A stretch of 64,000 nucleotides of DNA from Gnetum montanum (lineage: Eukaryota > Streptophyta > Gnetopsida > Gnetales > Gnetaceae), in contig MNCI01012642.1 in NCBI GenBank assembly GCA_015680685.1, positions 662,800 to 726,799 on the forward strand, read 5' to 3'. Below the pieces are notes generated by a model. The model did not search any database, was not told the origin of the DNA, and saw only the letters and a program-made list of their open reading frames with translations. The position numbers and the translations under genes are program-made. Positions 33,258 to 46,260 of the stretch are shown one piece after another (within the stretch, counting starts at the first letter, position 1; each line of letters begins with the position of its first letter).

Positions 33258-33839
33258 TGAACCTCCGGGTTATCTATTAAAATGTTGATTTTGCTACCTG
33301 TCCAAATGTGGCACAGACAAAGTGTTGAAACTAAAGCCTAGATTATCCAGTTAGGTTACAAACACCAAATTGACTTACCCATCCTGCCTCTATCAGTCTC
33401 CCTATCAGTCATGCCCCTGTAGTTGCTCACATTACAGTTGTTCACTATACTACACATGCTATAGCTTCTGTTTGTCAGTCACACTGCACTGTAGTTGGTC
33501 ACACTGTGGGTGCTGATGCTATTTGTCACGCTATAGTCGGTCACGCTGTGGGTGTTGATGCTGTTGGTCATGTTGCAGTTAGTTACGCTCACGTTATGGG
33601 TGATGACACTATGTTTACTTTCAAATTGCTCACATTGTTCACATTCGAGTCGTCTAGCTCAGTAGCTCAATTTACTCGCGTTCATTATGGAATCCTCCCA
33701 AATTAACCCGATAACGATGCCAATCTCAAACTTTGGGGTTGAAACCTCAAACCTTGTGACTGCTACAGAATCCATAACCATGATTGAATAGATAAATCCC
33801 TAAGGCCTTATGTGCCAATCACTCAAGCTATAGGGCAAA
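33258..33839 (+). other. Leader of element A with 42-bp imperfect repeats
   Basis: No gene. 33430-33640 holds imperfect repeats of GGTCAC-CTGTGGGTG-TGATGCT (clear units at 33497 and 33539, period 42). The equivalent place in B holds an unrelated 105-bp array. Confidence 0.6.
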
Positions 33840-35400
33840 GTCCCTACTTATGCGACTGTTACACCTAAACAGTATAAGTTCATCTGTGTCAAAATCCAAG
33901 CGAACTTACCTATCGACTATATAGAGAGGGAAGCGAAGTGAGAATATGAATTTATCCATAAAGGAGGACGTGAGTTCATCCCTTCAGCATTTGACATAAT
34001 CCTGCTATTTGAAAACCATCATAAACTCATATCCCAGCTTCTTATGGCAAGAAGTCAAGCCTTACAGCTACCTCTAATAGAGCCTCAAGATGAGGAAGAT
34101 AACTCTGCAGCCCAATCTGAACATGGAGATTCCTACCACACCGTTAGTCCCCATGCCTATAAAAATCCATTATTTCACCCTTTTCTGGAAGAAACTATGC
34201 TTCCTTCCTTATCTGCAAACACTCGAGCACTAGTTTCTCAACAAGAGGTACTTGCTTCCATCCCTATCTTCTCTGTGCTCAATAATATTCACTCTGATGC
34301 ATCCACTTCCATCATTCCTCCACAAGTACAGTCCCAACAACTCCCTCCCCAAACTAACGCAGGATCAATCTTTGGACCCCAGGTAATTGGGATGCCATTG
34401 ATCATACCAACTTCCACATTCACCCATTACATACCTTAGGTGCAAATCCACGGAGCACCATTGATTACTCCAACCCAACTCATTCAGGGTGTGACTTCAC
34501 AACCTGTGGCTGGGTAGTGGGTTCCACTGGCTGTATTCTTATTCCCGAATACTATCCCACCATAACAAACATCAGCCCAACAACCTCTCTTTCCACAAAC
34601 AATGTGACAATTGAACCATTATCAGCCACAATCCGCTTAATCCATTGGTCTGCCTATCGTCCAAGAGTGGGCAGACACACAAAAAATGATGCACTCGTTG
34701 GTAGAAGAATTAAAATGCCTTAAAACTGTGAACACTAAGGAAGTCAAGGTACTAGATTTCTATCAAGGTGATCCAATTAACCCCTCAGTTCCACCCTTAA
34801 CCTTTCCAAAGGGAGTCTCATTACCTTAGCTGACCAAGTACAATGGAGAGGGAGATCCAAATGCCCACCTAGTAACATTTCAAACAGAATGTCTTTTGCT
34901 TCAGGCATGGCCCCATGTAATTTTGCGTGTATTTGCTGTGTCTTTAACTAGAAAAGCCTTAGACTGGTACTGAGCCTTACCCCGTAACTCTATATCTTCT
35001 CTAGAGGATTTGTTGCATTTGTTACCCGTTTCAAATACAATCTAAAGCCTAAGGCTACGTTAGATAGCTTGATCCAAATTAAACAAGCGTCGCTTGAGCT
35101 AGCATAGAAATTTATCCAAAGGTGGAGTGCAGCCTTGAATGAACTTCATGAATTCATCCCTAAGACATATCTTCTTACCATCCTTAAGGCGACTGTGAAT
35201 GACTTTATTAAGTCAAAGCTTTACTATTTGAAAGCCCGCACATTGAACCAAGCATTCGTGCAAATTAAAGATATAGAAGAGGCAACACAAACAAGTAATG
35301 AACTAGCCTACTCAACCTTTAGGAGCCAATATACGAGGAAAGATAAATCCAAAATAATAGTAGCAACAATGGCCGAAATAGCCTGACCTAGTCATTCGGG
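33840..35400 (+). pseudogene. gag: gag of element A
   Basis: The N-terminus shows TPKQYKFICVKIQANLPID, shared with B (minus, 55685-55473). It continues as an open frame 34044-34439 (acidic then Pro-rich). The capsid part has FPKGVSLP, YNGEGDPNAHLVTFQTE, LLLQAWPHVIL, LDWY, and an open frame 35135-35386 with LNELHEFIP, VNDFIKSKLYYLKARTLNQA. DPN-HL-TF and LDWY are standard gag motifs. About eight stops. Confidence 0.85.
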
Positions 35401-36330
35401 ACAAAAAGGAAAACAACCTGTTGTCCCAAATAGCTATGAAAGAACCACACCCACTCCTACACCCAAAAATTCCTCAAATAAAAACAACAACACAAGTCAT
35501 GCTTGTACATTTGAAAGAAAAGAACCCACTCAATACACACCCTTGCCCATGAAGCCTTCACAATTGTTTGATCAACTTCTAAAGGCTAGGCTAATTCAAC
35601 ACAAACAAATGTCTCCTGTGGCCTCTCAAAGACACAATCAATTTTGTGAGTTGGCCAAAAATCCAGCTCTAGCAACGACCAATGAGCCACCCATTCCAAA
35701 AGGCTTTAGGTTGGATAGGTTTTGTGAATATCACTAATGGTGTGGTCATGGGACTGATTACTGCTTTACGTTGAAATAGGATATACAACACATGATTGAT
35801 AGGGGTGAGGTAGTATTCGATGAGGCAAACCCAATAAGACCCCAAAACCAATGCATGGGAATCTACAAGGATCCTCTCAATACCAATGATGCACCATCTG
35901 TGATTAATACTATCCATGTGGAAGACAGAAAAGACATTTCGTGAAAATATTTTGTGATCTGTAGGCCCTCAGAAAACACCCCTACACCAACATATCCTCA
36001 AACCCCTTTCATCATGCACACATCCCCCACACCACCAAAACCATTCGTTATTTGTGTACCTCCTTCTATTGCAGCCACAACCACACCATCTAAAAACTGA
36101 CCCATTCCCTTTGTGATCTAGGTGCCAAAATGCCTTGATACAAAACCCACCTCCATTCCCCCATGATCTCTATGAGAATGTCTTGCTGATAGACTAACAA
36201 GAGAGCACTTGGAAAGAGAAAACCATCAACACAAATTGGGACCACCAAAGCTAACACCGCTAAACACTATTCCCATGGGTCTGCTCATTAATGAGCCTAG
36301 TACGAGTCATCAAAATGAGGATAATGTCAC
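35401..36330 (+). pseudogene. gag zinc-type cluster and Pro-rich linker of element A
   Basis: CEYHxWCGHGTDYCFTLK near 35730-35780 is the Tat-type Cys/His cluster (C-FH---GH-T--C--L). After it come repeats of PFVI-VPP between 35990 and 36140, which B also has three times (53880-53760). Several stops. Confidence 0.6.
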
Positions 36331-37100
36331 GAGTCATGTCCCAAACTTAGCATCCTTAGCTATTAACGCAAAAACCCCTCCATGAGAAATACGAATGTTG
36401 GGGCAAATGGACCAAATCTCTATAGACAAGGGTGCCCCAAATGGTAAAGACCTGGCGAGTGCATTGACCCAGGTCACACAAGCTTTGAAACAAAAGAATA
36501 TTTCTTTAAGCCTATATGATCTAGTAATGACTTCACCAGTACATTGAGAAGCTCTCATGCATATGTTGACCTTGGTCCCTGTTAGTGAGCACCTTCTTGC
36601 AGTTGAACCATCCATTCATGCAGTATTGTCTGCACAGCCTCAGGAATTGAAGACAACATTCCTAGAGTTTCAGGCTAAGGACATTAAGCTAGATGAGAAA
36701 ATAGGAGAACTTACTACAACCCCTATGTTCATAATGATACAGGTTAATCATTTCAAGATATGTAGGGTGCATGTCGATGATGGTGTGGGGACCAATGTAA
36801 TACCTTTTCCCATCATCGAAAAACTAGGACTTACTGAAAAAATATAGCCCACGACAACTTCTTTCCTAAAATCCTTTAGTGGTTCCCATGTTGGGGTGAA
36901 AGGTATGGTTACTTTAGATTTCATAGCTGGGGACCAATTCCGTACATCAGCTAAATTCATAGTGGTTGATGAAATGCCAGGGTTTAATCTAATCCTAGGG
37001 CATCCCTAGCTAGCTCAACTTAAAGCTGTATCTTCACCAATCCATCAGGAGATCCACCTACCTTACGAGGGTGGTGAGATCATCATATATGGGGATACAA
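36331..37100 (+). pseudogene. Retropepsin-like protease of element A
   Basis: The open frame 36557-36847 ends with CRVHVDDGVGTNVIPFPIIE, where the Tat protease loop has VD-GSS-DIL. Past a stop it continues LKSFSGSHVGVKGMV, FIVVDEMPGFNLILGHP and VSSPIHQEIHLPYE, the flap and -LGR-WL segments. The catalytic Asp is present, the DSG/DNG triplet reads DDG. Confidence 0.75.
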
Positions 37101-37420
37101 CAGTATCTCCTACTTTCTCAGACCCTAGAGTAGATCAAGAGTCAGAAATTGAGTTCATTGAGCCTAAGCAAGGAACTATGAGCATACTTCAAGACATAAA
37201 CCCAACATTAACTCCCAATCCTACTGAAACTGAGGAAACACCAGACAACACAAACATAGACACCATTCCTACTAATGTCTCTTGGTTGGAATTACCCTTT
37301 GATATCATCGATGAAGGGGAAGATGAGTGTAAGATCTTACCCATATGCCCAACCCCACATGTTAAGCTACAAAGGATCAAGAAGAAACTAAACAAATAGA
37401 ACTAAATACCAATCGTCCAA
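37101..37420 (+). pseudogene. Post-protease segment of element A
   Basis: Acidic frame open 37178-37399, rich in Glu, Asp, Thr and Pro, ending IKKKLNK. No domain recognised. Likely a protease-RT spacer that is now separated from RT by the antisense gene. Confidence 0.45.
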
Positions 37421-37660
37421 AATGATGTAAAATTACCAATAATTTGGTATGATGTTAAATTGCCAACAAATGTCTACAATGACATTAAACTAGCCACGGT
37501 CAGAATGGTTGGTTCCTTTTAGAACTTTCTGAAACCGTTACTACTTTTGGCCCACTATGGTGTAAAACTAGTAATCCTTCTTTCTTTAACAATAGATGCA
37601 ACAGTCCGTCATGACTTTAAACTGATGTACCTAGCCCAAAATGACTTTAAACTAGAGTCA
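37421..37660 (+). repeat. Upstream AAACT-word array of element A
   Basis: Six imperfect units with the core ATGAYxTTAAACTAx at about 37421, 37449, 37481, 37558, 37609 and 37639. The same word array lies after the integrase (47600-47900) and in B (51700-52100). Confidence 0.65.
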
Positions 37661-38019
37661 ACGAGTTACAGATTCATGAACTCCCATCATTTTACATTGA
37701 ATTTTCATTTACAAGTTACAAGTTACAATTTAAATTCGTGCATGGTCATTGCCTTCTCTTTCAAATATTTACCTTGCGTTTCTCTTTACATTTTAGAAAT
37801 TTATGTTACATTTAGGTACATGCATTTGTTCACAATATACTTGAGAAAATAGGAAAAACAATGGAAAACATGAAAAATCACAATATATATATATATATAC
37901 ATGGAACATCAAAGTAATGAAGGAATGCAATCATTTTTATACCACAATCAAATCCAGGTCATTACACCAGTCTTTATACATTCCATCAAACATCCAAAAA
38001 TCTAAAAACACTTAATGGC
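37661..38019. other. AT-rich spacer in element A
   Basis: No gene. T-rich with a (TA)n run at 37883-37900. It ends 3' of the antisense gene. Confidence 0.4.
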
Positions 38020-41000
38020 TTAAGTCCGATTAACGCAAAGCTCATGGATGGGGTTGATCCCTATGACCTCTTCATCATCCGCTCCTGCTCCACTAGGGCC
38101 AACTCCATCATTAACATGTCTCTACAAACAAAAAATAGAAAACAAAAAAAAACAGGTAAGTGTAATAAAGCAAATCATAAACACAGAAGATAGAAAAAAA
38201 CGGTAACATTAACAATGAAAGCAATAAAACCATACAAAAAATAAATGCCACAATAAAACACTCACAAGTGGGGAAGGACCTAAGTTGGTCTCCAAATGCC
38301 ATAGAATCTCCTTCTTGGGGACATTTGCCCAATCCTCCTCCAAGCCAAGATCAATGCCAGTGAGTGTTTTTTCCTTGTCCACCGGGGTCCAAGTAGGGCA
38401 CTGAAGAGAGAACATTCCTGTTGCAGCCTTCCCAAAGGTGGTGGTAATTGTTCTCTCAGGAGATCCCTCCACCTCAATGCACTCAGCAAACCTATCATAA
38501 GCAGACTGCAAACCTAACCCATCAATGAACATCTCCATCCAGTGATGTTCAATTGACTCCTCCTTCAACCATTTCTTATACTAATGCTTGTGGTCCTTTT
38601 GGTCTTGATCCCACTTCCATACTTTGGCAGCAAAGGATTTCCAATCCTGACATTTCCTATTCAACAAATTTATCTGTGCTTTTTGTTTTTTTAAGTCCTA
38701 TGTAGCCTACACTTTATTGTTCAAAATCATCCAATAACATGCATAAGTGATTTCAGATGAGCGCCATGTGCTATCACTAGACAACCTAGCAGCAACAAAG
38801 TCATAACAAGATTGGAGATCCCTTTTCTCCTCTCTCTCTTTTGCTAGTGTCTCCTTCAGTGTGTGAACCTCATCCCATAGATACTTAGTATAACGCCTTA
38901 AAGTCCAAACTATCTTGGCATTCTGTACGATGTAACCAGAAACTGCATTGTAAATCTTTCTTGGGACTTCCTCAATATCCCTTGGCAATTCAGGGAAAGC
39001 ATCAATATGGGTAGCTTCAGAAGGATCCCATTGGGGTTTGGCACCTACAGATGCATACATAAATTAGTCATGATAAAAAATGAATACAAAGAAACATAGT
39101 AAAACTAGACACTCAGCATGACATGTAATGAACACACATCTAGCTCTGGATGAGCTTCTTGTAAGTGAGCAACCACATCATTAACAATGCCTGTAACAAA
39201 ATCCATTTTGCTAGGCATCTTAGGCCATGGCCTTAACGGATTAGTTGATGTGGGATAAGCAAGGGAGGTTTCTTCAATTGGAACCTATGATCCTGACATC
39301 ACTTCCTGGGATATAGGTGCCTCAGGAATTTCAACATCTATCCCAAACTACTCAAAATAATCAAGAACAACACATAAAAATCAAAAGATTAAGAATATAG
39401 ATTGAGATAGAAGGAACGTACCAAAAAGATCTTCACTGTTTAACTTGGGTATATCACCAAGCTGCAAAGATCTGTCAAAGAAACCATCGATGACATCCCT
39501 TTCATCACTTGAATGCCTAAGTGCATCCAAAGCCCTCGTAAGCTTCATCCCCATGTTGCTTGTCACATCCTCCTCTTGTGGGGCAAGAATTTCTCCTTCC
39601 TCAATTGCTTTTTCCTTTTCTTTTCCTTCCTCCTCAGGTATTAGAGCCATGACCTCTCTCTACTTCTCCAGACTTTCCTCTGGAATAACACCAAAATCCT
39701 AGAGTTAGTATGATATAGCATATGGGTACATCCAATAGCACATAAATGAAAAAAGAAAATATATAATAATGGAACAAACCACTTACCCTCCATTGGCAGT
39801 ATAAACCAGATCTTCTTTTCCCTTGGGGATCTCACATCTGAGGTAGATTCCCTTGCACATTCCTTCCTTTTCACCTTTGCCTTGGACTTTCCAATAGTTT
39901 CACTAATCAAGCGTTCAGTTCTCTTAATAGATGCGCATAGCCTAGGTGGTTCTAATCCCAAGCTATTATGAGAATGATGAGAATGGCTGGCCATACCTCC
40001 AATAGTAATCGATACGGACTCCTTAATGTCTTTTGACGGGTCCTGGGATCTAGTGGTGCTATATAAGTGGTGAATCCAAGGGTGGGATATTTGCGAATGA
40101 TCTCTCAAAATGTGGTGGTTATCCTCATGAACTACTAGGAATTCAGTGAACCTACGCAAGTATCCTGCAAAGAAGGCAAAGGTGAAGTGGGATTTTGCAT
40201 GGATGCTTGAACGTAACCTGATGATCTCCCCACGAAGGCCAAATCCCAAAAATTGTACCTAATTGTATCACATGCCTGTCTCTAAAATTGCATGTATCAC
40301 ACACACAAACTTGATCCCAGGGTTTCTCCCTTGAGAAAGAGATTTGGGGAACGACTGTGCTTGAAAGAGAGGATATAGGAAGTTCACTTCCATCGATCAG
40401 GTATCCTCTCTCATAGCAAATCCCTTAGGGCCCTTAGACACACCTAACCACTGCGCAAGCTCCCTTATGACTTGTCTATCTTTAGTTTCTTTTTCTATGG
40501 CCACCGTGGCATCATTCATGGGAACGCCAAAAAGATCGAAGAGAAACTCAGTGGTTAGGTGGAATGATACCTTTACTCCCTGAACTTGTGTGGTAAAATG
40601 AGAAGCATCACCAATGAAAGAGTCAACAATGGTAACCATCTTAGGAGTCAGAATGCTAGGAGTCAAGGCTATAAATAGGTCCATCAAATGGGCCTAGGTG
40701 AGGCAACTAATAATCAAATTAGAAGCTTTCTTCTGTAACCATTTTTGTGATTGCTCTACTTCCCCATACTTCATAAAAAGCGTAGCCTCAGTACGCCCTA
40801 TAGTAATGGTAACTTCTTCAAGGGAGATGGTTGCTGTAAAACAAAAACATAGAGTGAAAAGTTAGAAAAGGAACATGATACACAATGATGTAACAAAAAA
40901 TGAGAATGGAGTCTAAGGTGCATTCACTTATCATTTGTGACTGGTGTAGGTGAGGTGGGTGTAGGATCAATCCTTTGAGGAAGAATTGGCCCATTAGAAG

Positions 41001-41820
41001 ACCAATCCTTATGTAACCAACCGTGCACTTGGTAGTGCTCAAAAGATCTTGAGAACTGCTTATGATAGTCCATAATAGCCGCTTTTATCTAGTTCAGTAC
41101 CGCGACATGAAGAATGGGGCCATCCATGAATGTCTCTAATGTTTTATGCGCTAAGATAAGTCCATCATTGTCATCATGCATTCCATTATCATCAAAATGG
41201 GGCCTGCATAGGAAAAAAAATTTACATTCAGGTGATGACTGAAAATTTGAAAAGGGGAACCAAAAACGTAAAGTAAGATTCAAGAACACATACCTATCCA
41301 CTTTATATACTGTCTCGAGTGGATTCTGAAATAAAGTATGCACATGAAGGGCTAGGAAAAGTGTGTTACTGTTGTTGTAATGACTATAGGTAGGCAGCCC
41401 CCACACATGAGTCAAAGGACGAGTAGATCTAGGACCCTCAGCAGGGCCTCCCTCAACTCTAAAAAGTCCCTCATCGATATCAGTGATAAAGGCTAGCATG
41501 TCTTGTGTAGACCTAGGTAGCATGATCTCAATAATATCATGAGCCATCTGTTCACTTATATGAGACCATATAACAACACTAAAATTTTGCAGTATAAATG
41601 ACAAGAATGAACTAGAGCCAGGATGGAACCATATCACATGGGGCTTGATTCGCATGCCATAGGGAGGTGTGTCTGGCCCAAAGGGACCAAACTAAGTAAG
41701 TACACCAATAAGCTCAATGACGAGGAGAGAAGATTTAGGTCCCTTACATACAACCGAAACATTGGGTAAGTAAAAAATTCAAGTACTGACGATAGGTCAA
41801 CATCACATAAAACCAAAGAT
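38020..41820 (-). CDS. Antisense multi-exon gene in element A, plant-transposon-type domain plus coiled coil
   Basis: Runs opposite to gag-pol. Exon-like blocks on the minus strand: 41655-41294, 41203-40928, 40833-40397, 40249-39785, 39650-39440, 39350-39130, 39050-38600, 38568-38266, 38121-38020, joined by short GT-AG introns (for example 41293-41204, 38265-38122). The last intron joins in frame and gives a new tail ending at the stop at 38020. Readable features: VQGVKVSFHLTTEFLFDLFG (matches the V-G--V-F----I---LG core of plant transposon proteins), a basic KSKAKVKRKE region, acidic EEEGKEKEKAIEEGE, and a coiled-coil LKETLAKEREEKRD. A few stops and one bad intron phase (40928/40833) suggest decay. 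The family match is from memory. Confidence 0.5.
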
Positions 41821-43600
41821 CACATAAACAAATACTCCACCCCATGAGACAAGAACACCAATGTCTATTTAGTAAATCAGACGCTCACTAGAGTACATTA
41901 AAATCCACTTCACAATAAATTCATAGAACATAAATATTTACTCAAGCAAGGTTTAAACATCCATCTCAGGAAAACAAATAAACGATGCATGAAACTAGCA
42001 AATAATGGGCATCTTAGTAAACAATGCGTCTTGACATTCCTACTCACGTGGAGCCTACCCACTAGCAGCTCATGTTGGGCGTTCATCCCCAACACTCATG
42101 CTAGCATCTCACATTCTAGCTCACGCTAGAACTGCTTACCTTTCAAGTGACTCACACTTGGAGGAGGTCACGCTGAGATGCTAGGCTTGTTCGGTAAAAT
42201 CATGTTGTCTCCTTGATAATTTTTCTCATGTTTCAGCTCATGTTAAGAATCAGGTTGCCTAAAGCCTTGTGTTCACATTGCCAAGAAGCCAAACCTAAGA
42301 AAGCCTAGGCAATTGCTCATACACACACAAAGGAAAAGGATGGAATAACATTGCTTAAGCTTGGCAAGATAATAATAAATAGGGAACCTTCCTAGTCTCC
42401 CCAATAACATAGCTCACGCTACAAGCAACGTAAGCAGTTGTTCTCCCAACATAGTCCCTACTGCAAGTGAAAAACTAAAAACAAAAGAAACAAGCCTTCC
42501 TCCCTACACTTCTTCTCTGCACTCATGCTAAGGCCTCCCCCCTGAAAATCTAGCTGCAAAGAACCTTAGACTTATGTTGCTAGGGAGGCCTGAAAATCAT
42601 GCTAACCTTTCCCTGGAATGTTGGCTATTTCCTGCTCAAACTTGAAAATTGAATAATCATGCTACAAATAAGGGTTGGACACTCATGTTACAAAAACTAA
42701 AAATTTGCAGAACACCACATTGCCAAAATTTGTAGGACATTCACGCTATCAAGAAGGCTAAAAACCTTACGGCCCAGGGGCCTGAAAATAGAAAATTTGT
42801 AGTTCATGTTGCTCTACCTTGAGGCCAAAATTTTGTAGCTCACATTGCTACCCTTGGGTTAAAATTGATAATCATACTATCAAGGAGGATAGGAATGCTC
42901 ATGCTACAGGAAGCCCAAAACCTTGCAGCCTGAGACATCAAAGGAATCTCAAAAGTCCAAATTCACAGAAAGCCCCAAAAGCCCAAATTTGTAGCTCACG
43001 TTGCCTTGCCTCGAAACCCCCATTTGTAGCTTATGCTACCCAAGACACTAGTAGCCACAACAATGATTGACACCAAAGCTTCCCAATGACATAGCACTCA
43101 CGCTGTAGGCAAATGAAAAATCATTCTTCCCCGCATTCACGCTAACTTTCCCTGTGACCCAGGATGCCATAAAAACCCAAAAATTCACAGCTCACGCTAG
43201 CCTCACCCTAAGCCCAAAAGGGAAAATGCAAAAAATCTGAGAAATCCCCAGAAATCATAGCCACAAATTCTTAGCCTAGGTAATGCTACTAGAGGAAAAT
43301 AGGGGAGAAAAAAATTCACCTGTGTAGAGCCTTCTTCCATGTTGGGATCGTGGCTTGGGGGAGACACTGGAGAAGCCCTTCACTCTCCTCCATAAACATC
43401 AGATATACTTTTCTCTTTCCCATGCCTTGGCTTGCCTTTTCTCTACCTTTCCTCTCCATGCTTGGCCCTACACACACTGACGTTGATGCTAATGCCTGAG
43501 CTCACGCAGTTGTTAAATTTCCAGGAACTCACGCTAATAGAAATGAGGCCCTCTACTCTAAAAAATCTCTTTACTATCCCTCCTAGTGTTCTCAATTTAA
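41821..43600. repeat. ACGCT-word region of element A
   Basis: Dense in the words CTCACGCT, TCATGCTA and their decayed forms (41990-43560), the same vocabulary as A's LTRs. No open frame of note. It lies upstream of the antisense gene, so it could hold that gene's promoter, or be a relic LTR of a relative. Confidence 0.5.
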
Positions 43601-43935
43601 TTTAGTTTAATTTAATTTGATTCAATTTATTTCATTTTATTTTATTTCCTCTTCTTATTTTAATTTTAGTTTACTGTGGTTACAGGATTACCTTGTGCTT
43701 GCCTAATATTCCTTGTCATTCCAGCCTCTTGAGATGAGGCTCCAAAATTCTTATGGAGAAGAGGAGAAAAGTACAGAAAATCAACAACAAAAATACATAT
43801 AAACATATACAAACATTTGGAAACAGCATAAAATTCATAAAACTTTAAAAATCTTATTACTCACTCAAAAATTTAAAATTTTAAAATTTTAAAGTCAAAA
43901 AATTTAAAAATGATGCATATACTTAGTTCAAATGA
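43601..43935. other. AT-rich spacer before pol of element A
   Basis: Runs of TTTAATTTAATTT and AAAATTTTAAAATTTT. No gene. Confidence 0.4.
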
Positions 43936-45240
43936 TAATTCAACATATGGCCTGGAATGGCCTTAAACTACCATGACTATCACCACATCTTCTAATTTTG
44001 TCAGTACATAGTTTGATTACCCTATGTTCGTTTACACTTTGTAATTCTCCTACCAAAGGGATGTCTCTTACTTTGCTCCTATTTAAATTGGTAGGAGTGA
44101 GCACCATGGCCACCAAGAAAATTCTCTCAACATTATCTCTCAATGGACCATACGAGGAGATAGAAAGAGCAAGCAACCCAGAATCCTTGGATCCAAATTT
44201 GTCCACCTATATTGATGTAATAGCCTCCACTCAAGAAATGGCAGATTGCCCTAAAAATGTGGCTAAAACTCTAGATCTAGAATTTGAAAATATCACTAAA
44301 GATCCTCTGGTTGAAATCCCCATTACCACACTTGATGGTGAAGCCAGAACATTAAAATTAAGTGCCTTACTAGACTCACAACTCGTAGGTGACATCACTC
44401 AAGCATTAAAAGACAACATAAAAACATTTGCATGGTCATATGCTGAAATGCCAGGATTAGATCCCTGAATCATCTAACACAACATTATCCTTGATGAAAA
44501 AATTAAACCAGTAAAACAAAAAGCATGAAAGGATGAAATCATGAAAGGATGGAAGTAGTGTTAGCAATCCATGCTGAAATCACAAAACTCTACCAAGCCT
44601 ATTTCATACGAGCCATCAATTGTTCCGATTGGGTGTCAAACATTGTTATAGTTCCTAAGAAGAATGGTAGTATATGCATATGCATTGACTTCCATGATCT
44701 CAATGTAGCCACCACAAAGGATGATTTCTCATTACCTAGCATTGATCAGCTTATTGACACGATTGCTGGGCATGCACTATTATCCTTTAGAGACGGATTT
44801 TTGGGCTATAATCAAATAAGAATCAATCTAGAACATCAACTTAGGACAACTCTTATGACACCTTGGGGCACATTCTATTATACAATGATGCCATTTGGCC
44901 TTAGAAATGCGGGTGCTACATATCAGCGAGTAATGACATACATATTTAGTGATTACATGCTCAATTTTCTCAATGATTATGTTGATGATATCGTGGCCAA
45001 ATCTAAGATAGCTGAATGACATGCAAAAGATCTAGACTTAGTGCTTAAACATTGTCTCAAAGATGACCTTAGAATCAATCCAAAGAAATGTGTTTTTGGC
45101 ATCAAAATGGGCATAATGCTTGGTTTCCTAGTCTCCGAAACAGGGATATGGGTAGACCTCGATAAGGTTAAAGTAATAACTAATATGCAAGCACCAAGAA
45201 ACCTCACCAAACTACGTGGCCTCCAAGGTAGACTGTAATT
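43936..45240 (+). pseudogene. Reverse transcriptase of element A (catalytic YVDD kept)
   Basis: An open pre-RT segment 43998-44468 ends ALKDNIKTFAWSYAEMPGLD, the conserved F-W---MPG-D lead-in. RT 44549-45019 shows EITKLYQAYFIRAI, WVSNIVIVPKKNG, CIDFHDLN, DDFSLPSIDQLID, LLSFRDGFLGYNQI, MPFGLRNAGATYQR and DYVDDIVAKS. YVDD is intact. It continues 45041-45238 with NPKKCVFGI, LGFLVSETGI and a short stop-broken thumb. A stop near 44468 and a frame break near 44530 separate the lead-in from the RT. Confidence 0.9.
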
Positions 45241-45694
45241 CATCAGATGCTTTATTGAAAGGCTGATGAATAAGTTGAGTCCCATGCAACATCTATTATG
45301 AAAGAATGTACATTTCCAATGGACTCAATAATGCCAGGAAGCATTCAAGAACATAAAACAATAGTTGGATCAACTACCAACTATTTATCCTCCACAAAGT
45401 GATAAACCTTTCTACATCTACCTTGCAACTTCTGATTCCTCCATTGCATCGATGCCTTGTCAAAAACGTGAGGATGGAGTCAAAATCCCTATATATTACC
45501 TGAGTCATGCATTAATCGCCTATGAACAATGATACAATGATGTAGAAAATTGATCCCTCGCCCTCATCTTCTGCTTGATGAAATGGTGGCATTATCTTTT
45601 CCGAAATTAGGTCTACATCATTTGCAAGGATAATGTACTCTGTTCCATCACTAATAACATCTATGATTCAAATAGGTTAGCTAGGTGGAAAGCG
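45241..45694 (+). pseudogene. First RNase H of element A
   Basis: Decayed frame with FYIYLATSDSSIASM, YYLSHALI, ALIFCLMKWWHYL and ARWKAMITEFDLHYV, the standard gypsy RNase H segments (L-LY--AS---VGA-L, Y-LS--L, ARW---L-EFD). Three or four stops. Confidence 0.8.
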
Positions 45695-46260
45695 ATGATC
45701 ACAGAGTTTGACTTACACTATGTCACCCAATCTTCCACAAAAGGTCAAGCAATAGTCACGCAACTAGCCATCTCTCCAACACACGATCAAACAATAATAA
45801 ACCCTGAATTCCTAGATGAGAATAATAATAGTATAGACACCATACCCGACAACTATGAGGAAATCCTATATTTCGATGGAGCTTCGACCTACCGAGGAGG
45901 AAATGCTGTGGCTATTTTAACATACCCCTCTAGAGAAATCCAACCCTTCACCTACCGATTAATCTTTCCTTGCACCAATAACATGGTAGAATACGAAGGT
46001 CTTCTTCGAGGTCTTCAAGCAGCGTCAACTTCAGGAATCTTACACCTTGTAGTTCAAGGGGATTCACAATTAGTCATTAATTAAGTCATTGAGGTTTACA
46101 TATGCAAAGCTCTCCATTTGCAACCATATTGTGATTTGACCAAACATTTGATGAGACAACCAGTAGAAGTTGATATACAACATGTCCCTAGAAGCAAAAA
46201 CACAATTGCCGATGCACTTGCTATACTAGCCTTAAACATGACACCCGAAATGTTCCATGC
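45695..46260 (+). pseudogene. Second (archaeal-type) RNase H of element A
   Basis: The open frame 45695-46084 shows LYFDGASTYRGGNAVAIL, CTNNMVEYEGLLRGLQAA and VVQGDSQLVIN. After one stop it continues LMRQPVEVDIQHVPRSKN and ADALAILAL. DGA, NN--EY--L--GL--A and GDS-L form the extra RNase H known from the Tat/Ogre clade. The acidic catalytic residues D, E and D are present. Confidence 0.85.

Noticed and set aside
39445-39702. Plus frame rich in Ser in element A
   Set aside because: Shadow of the acidic exon of the antisense gene.
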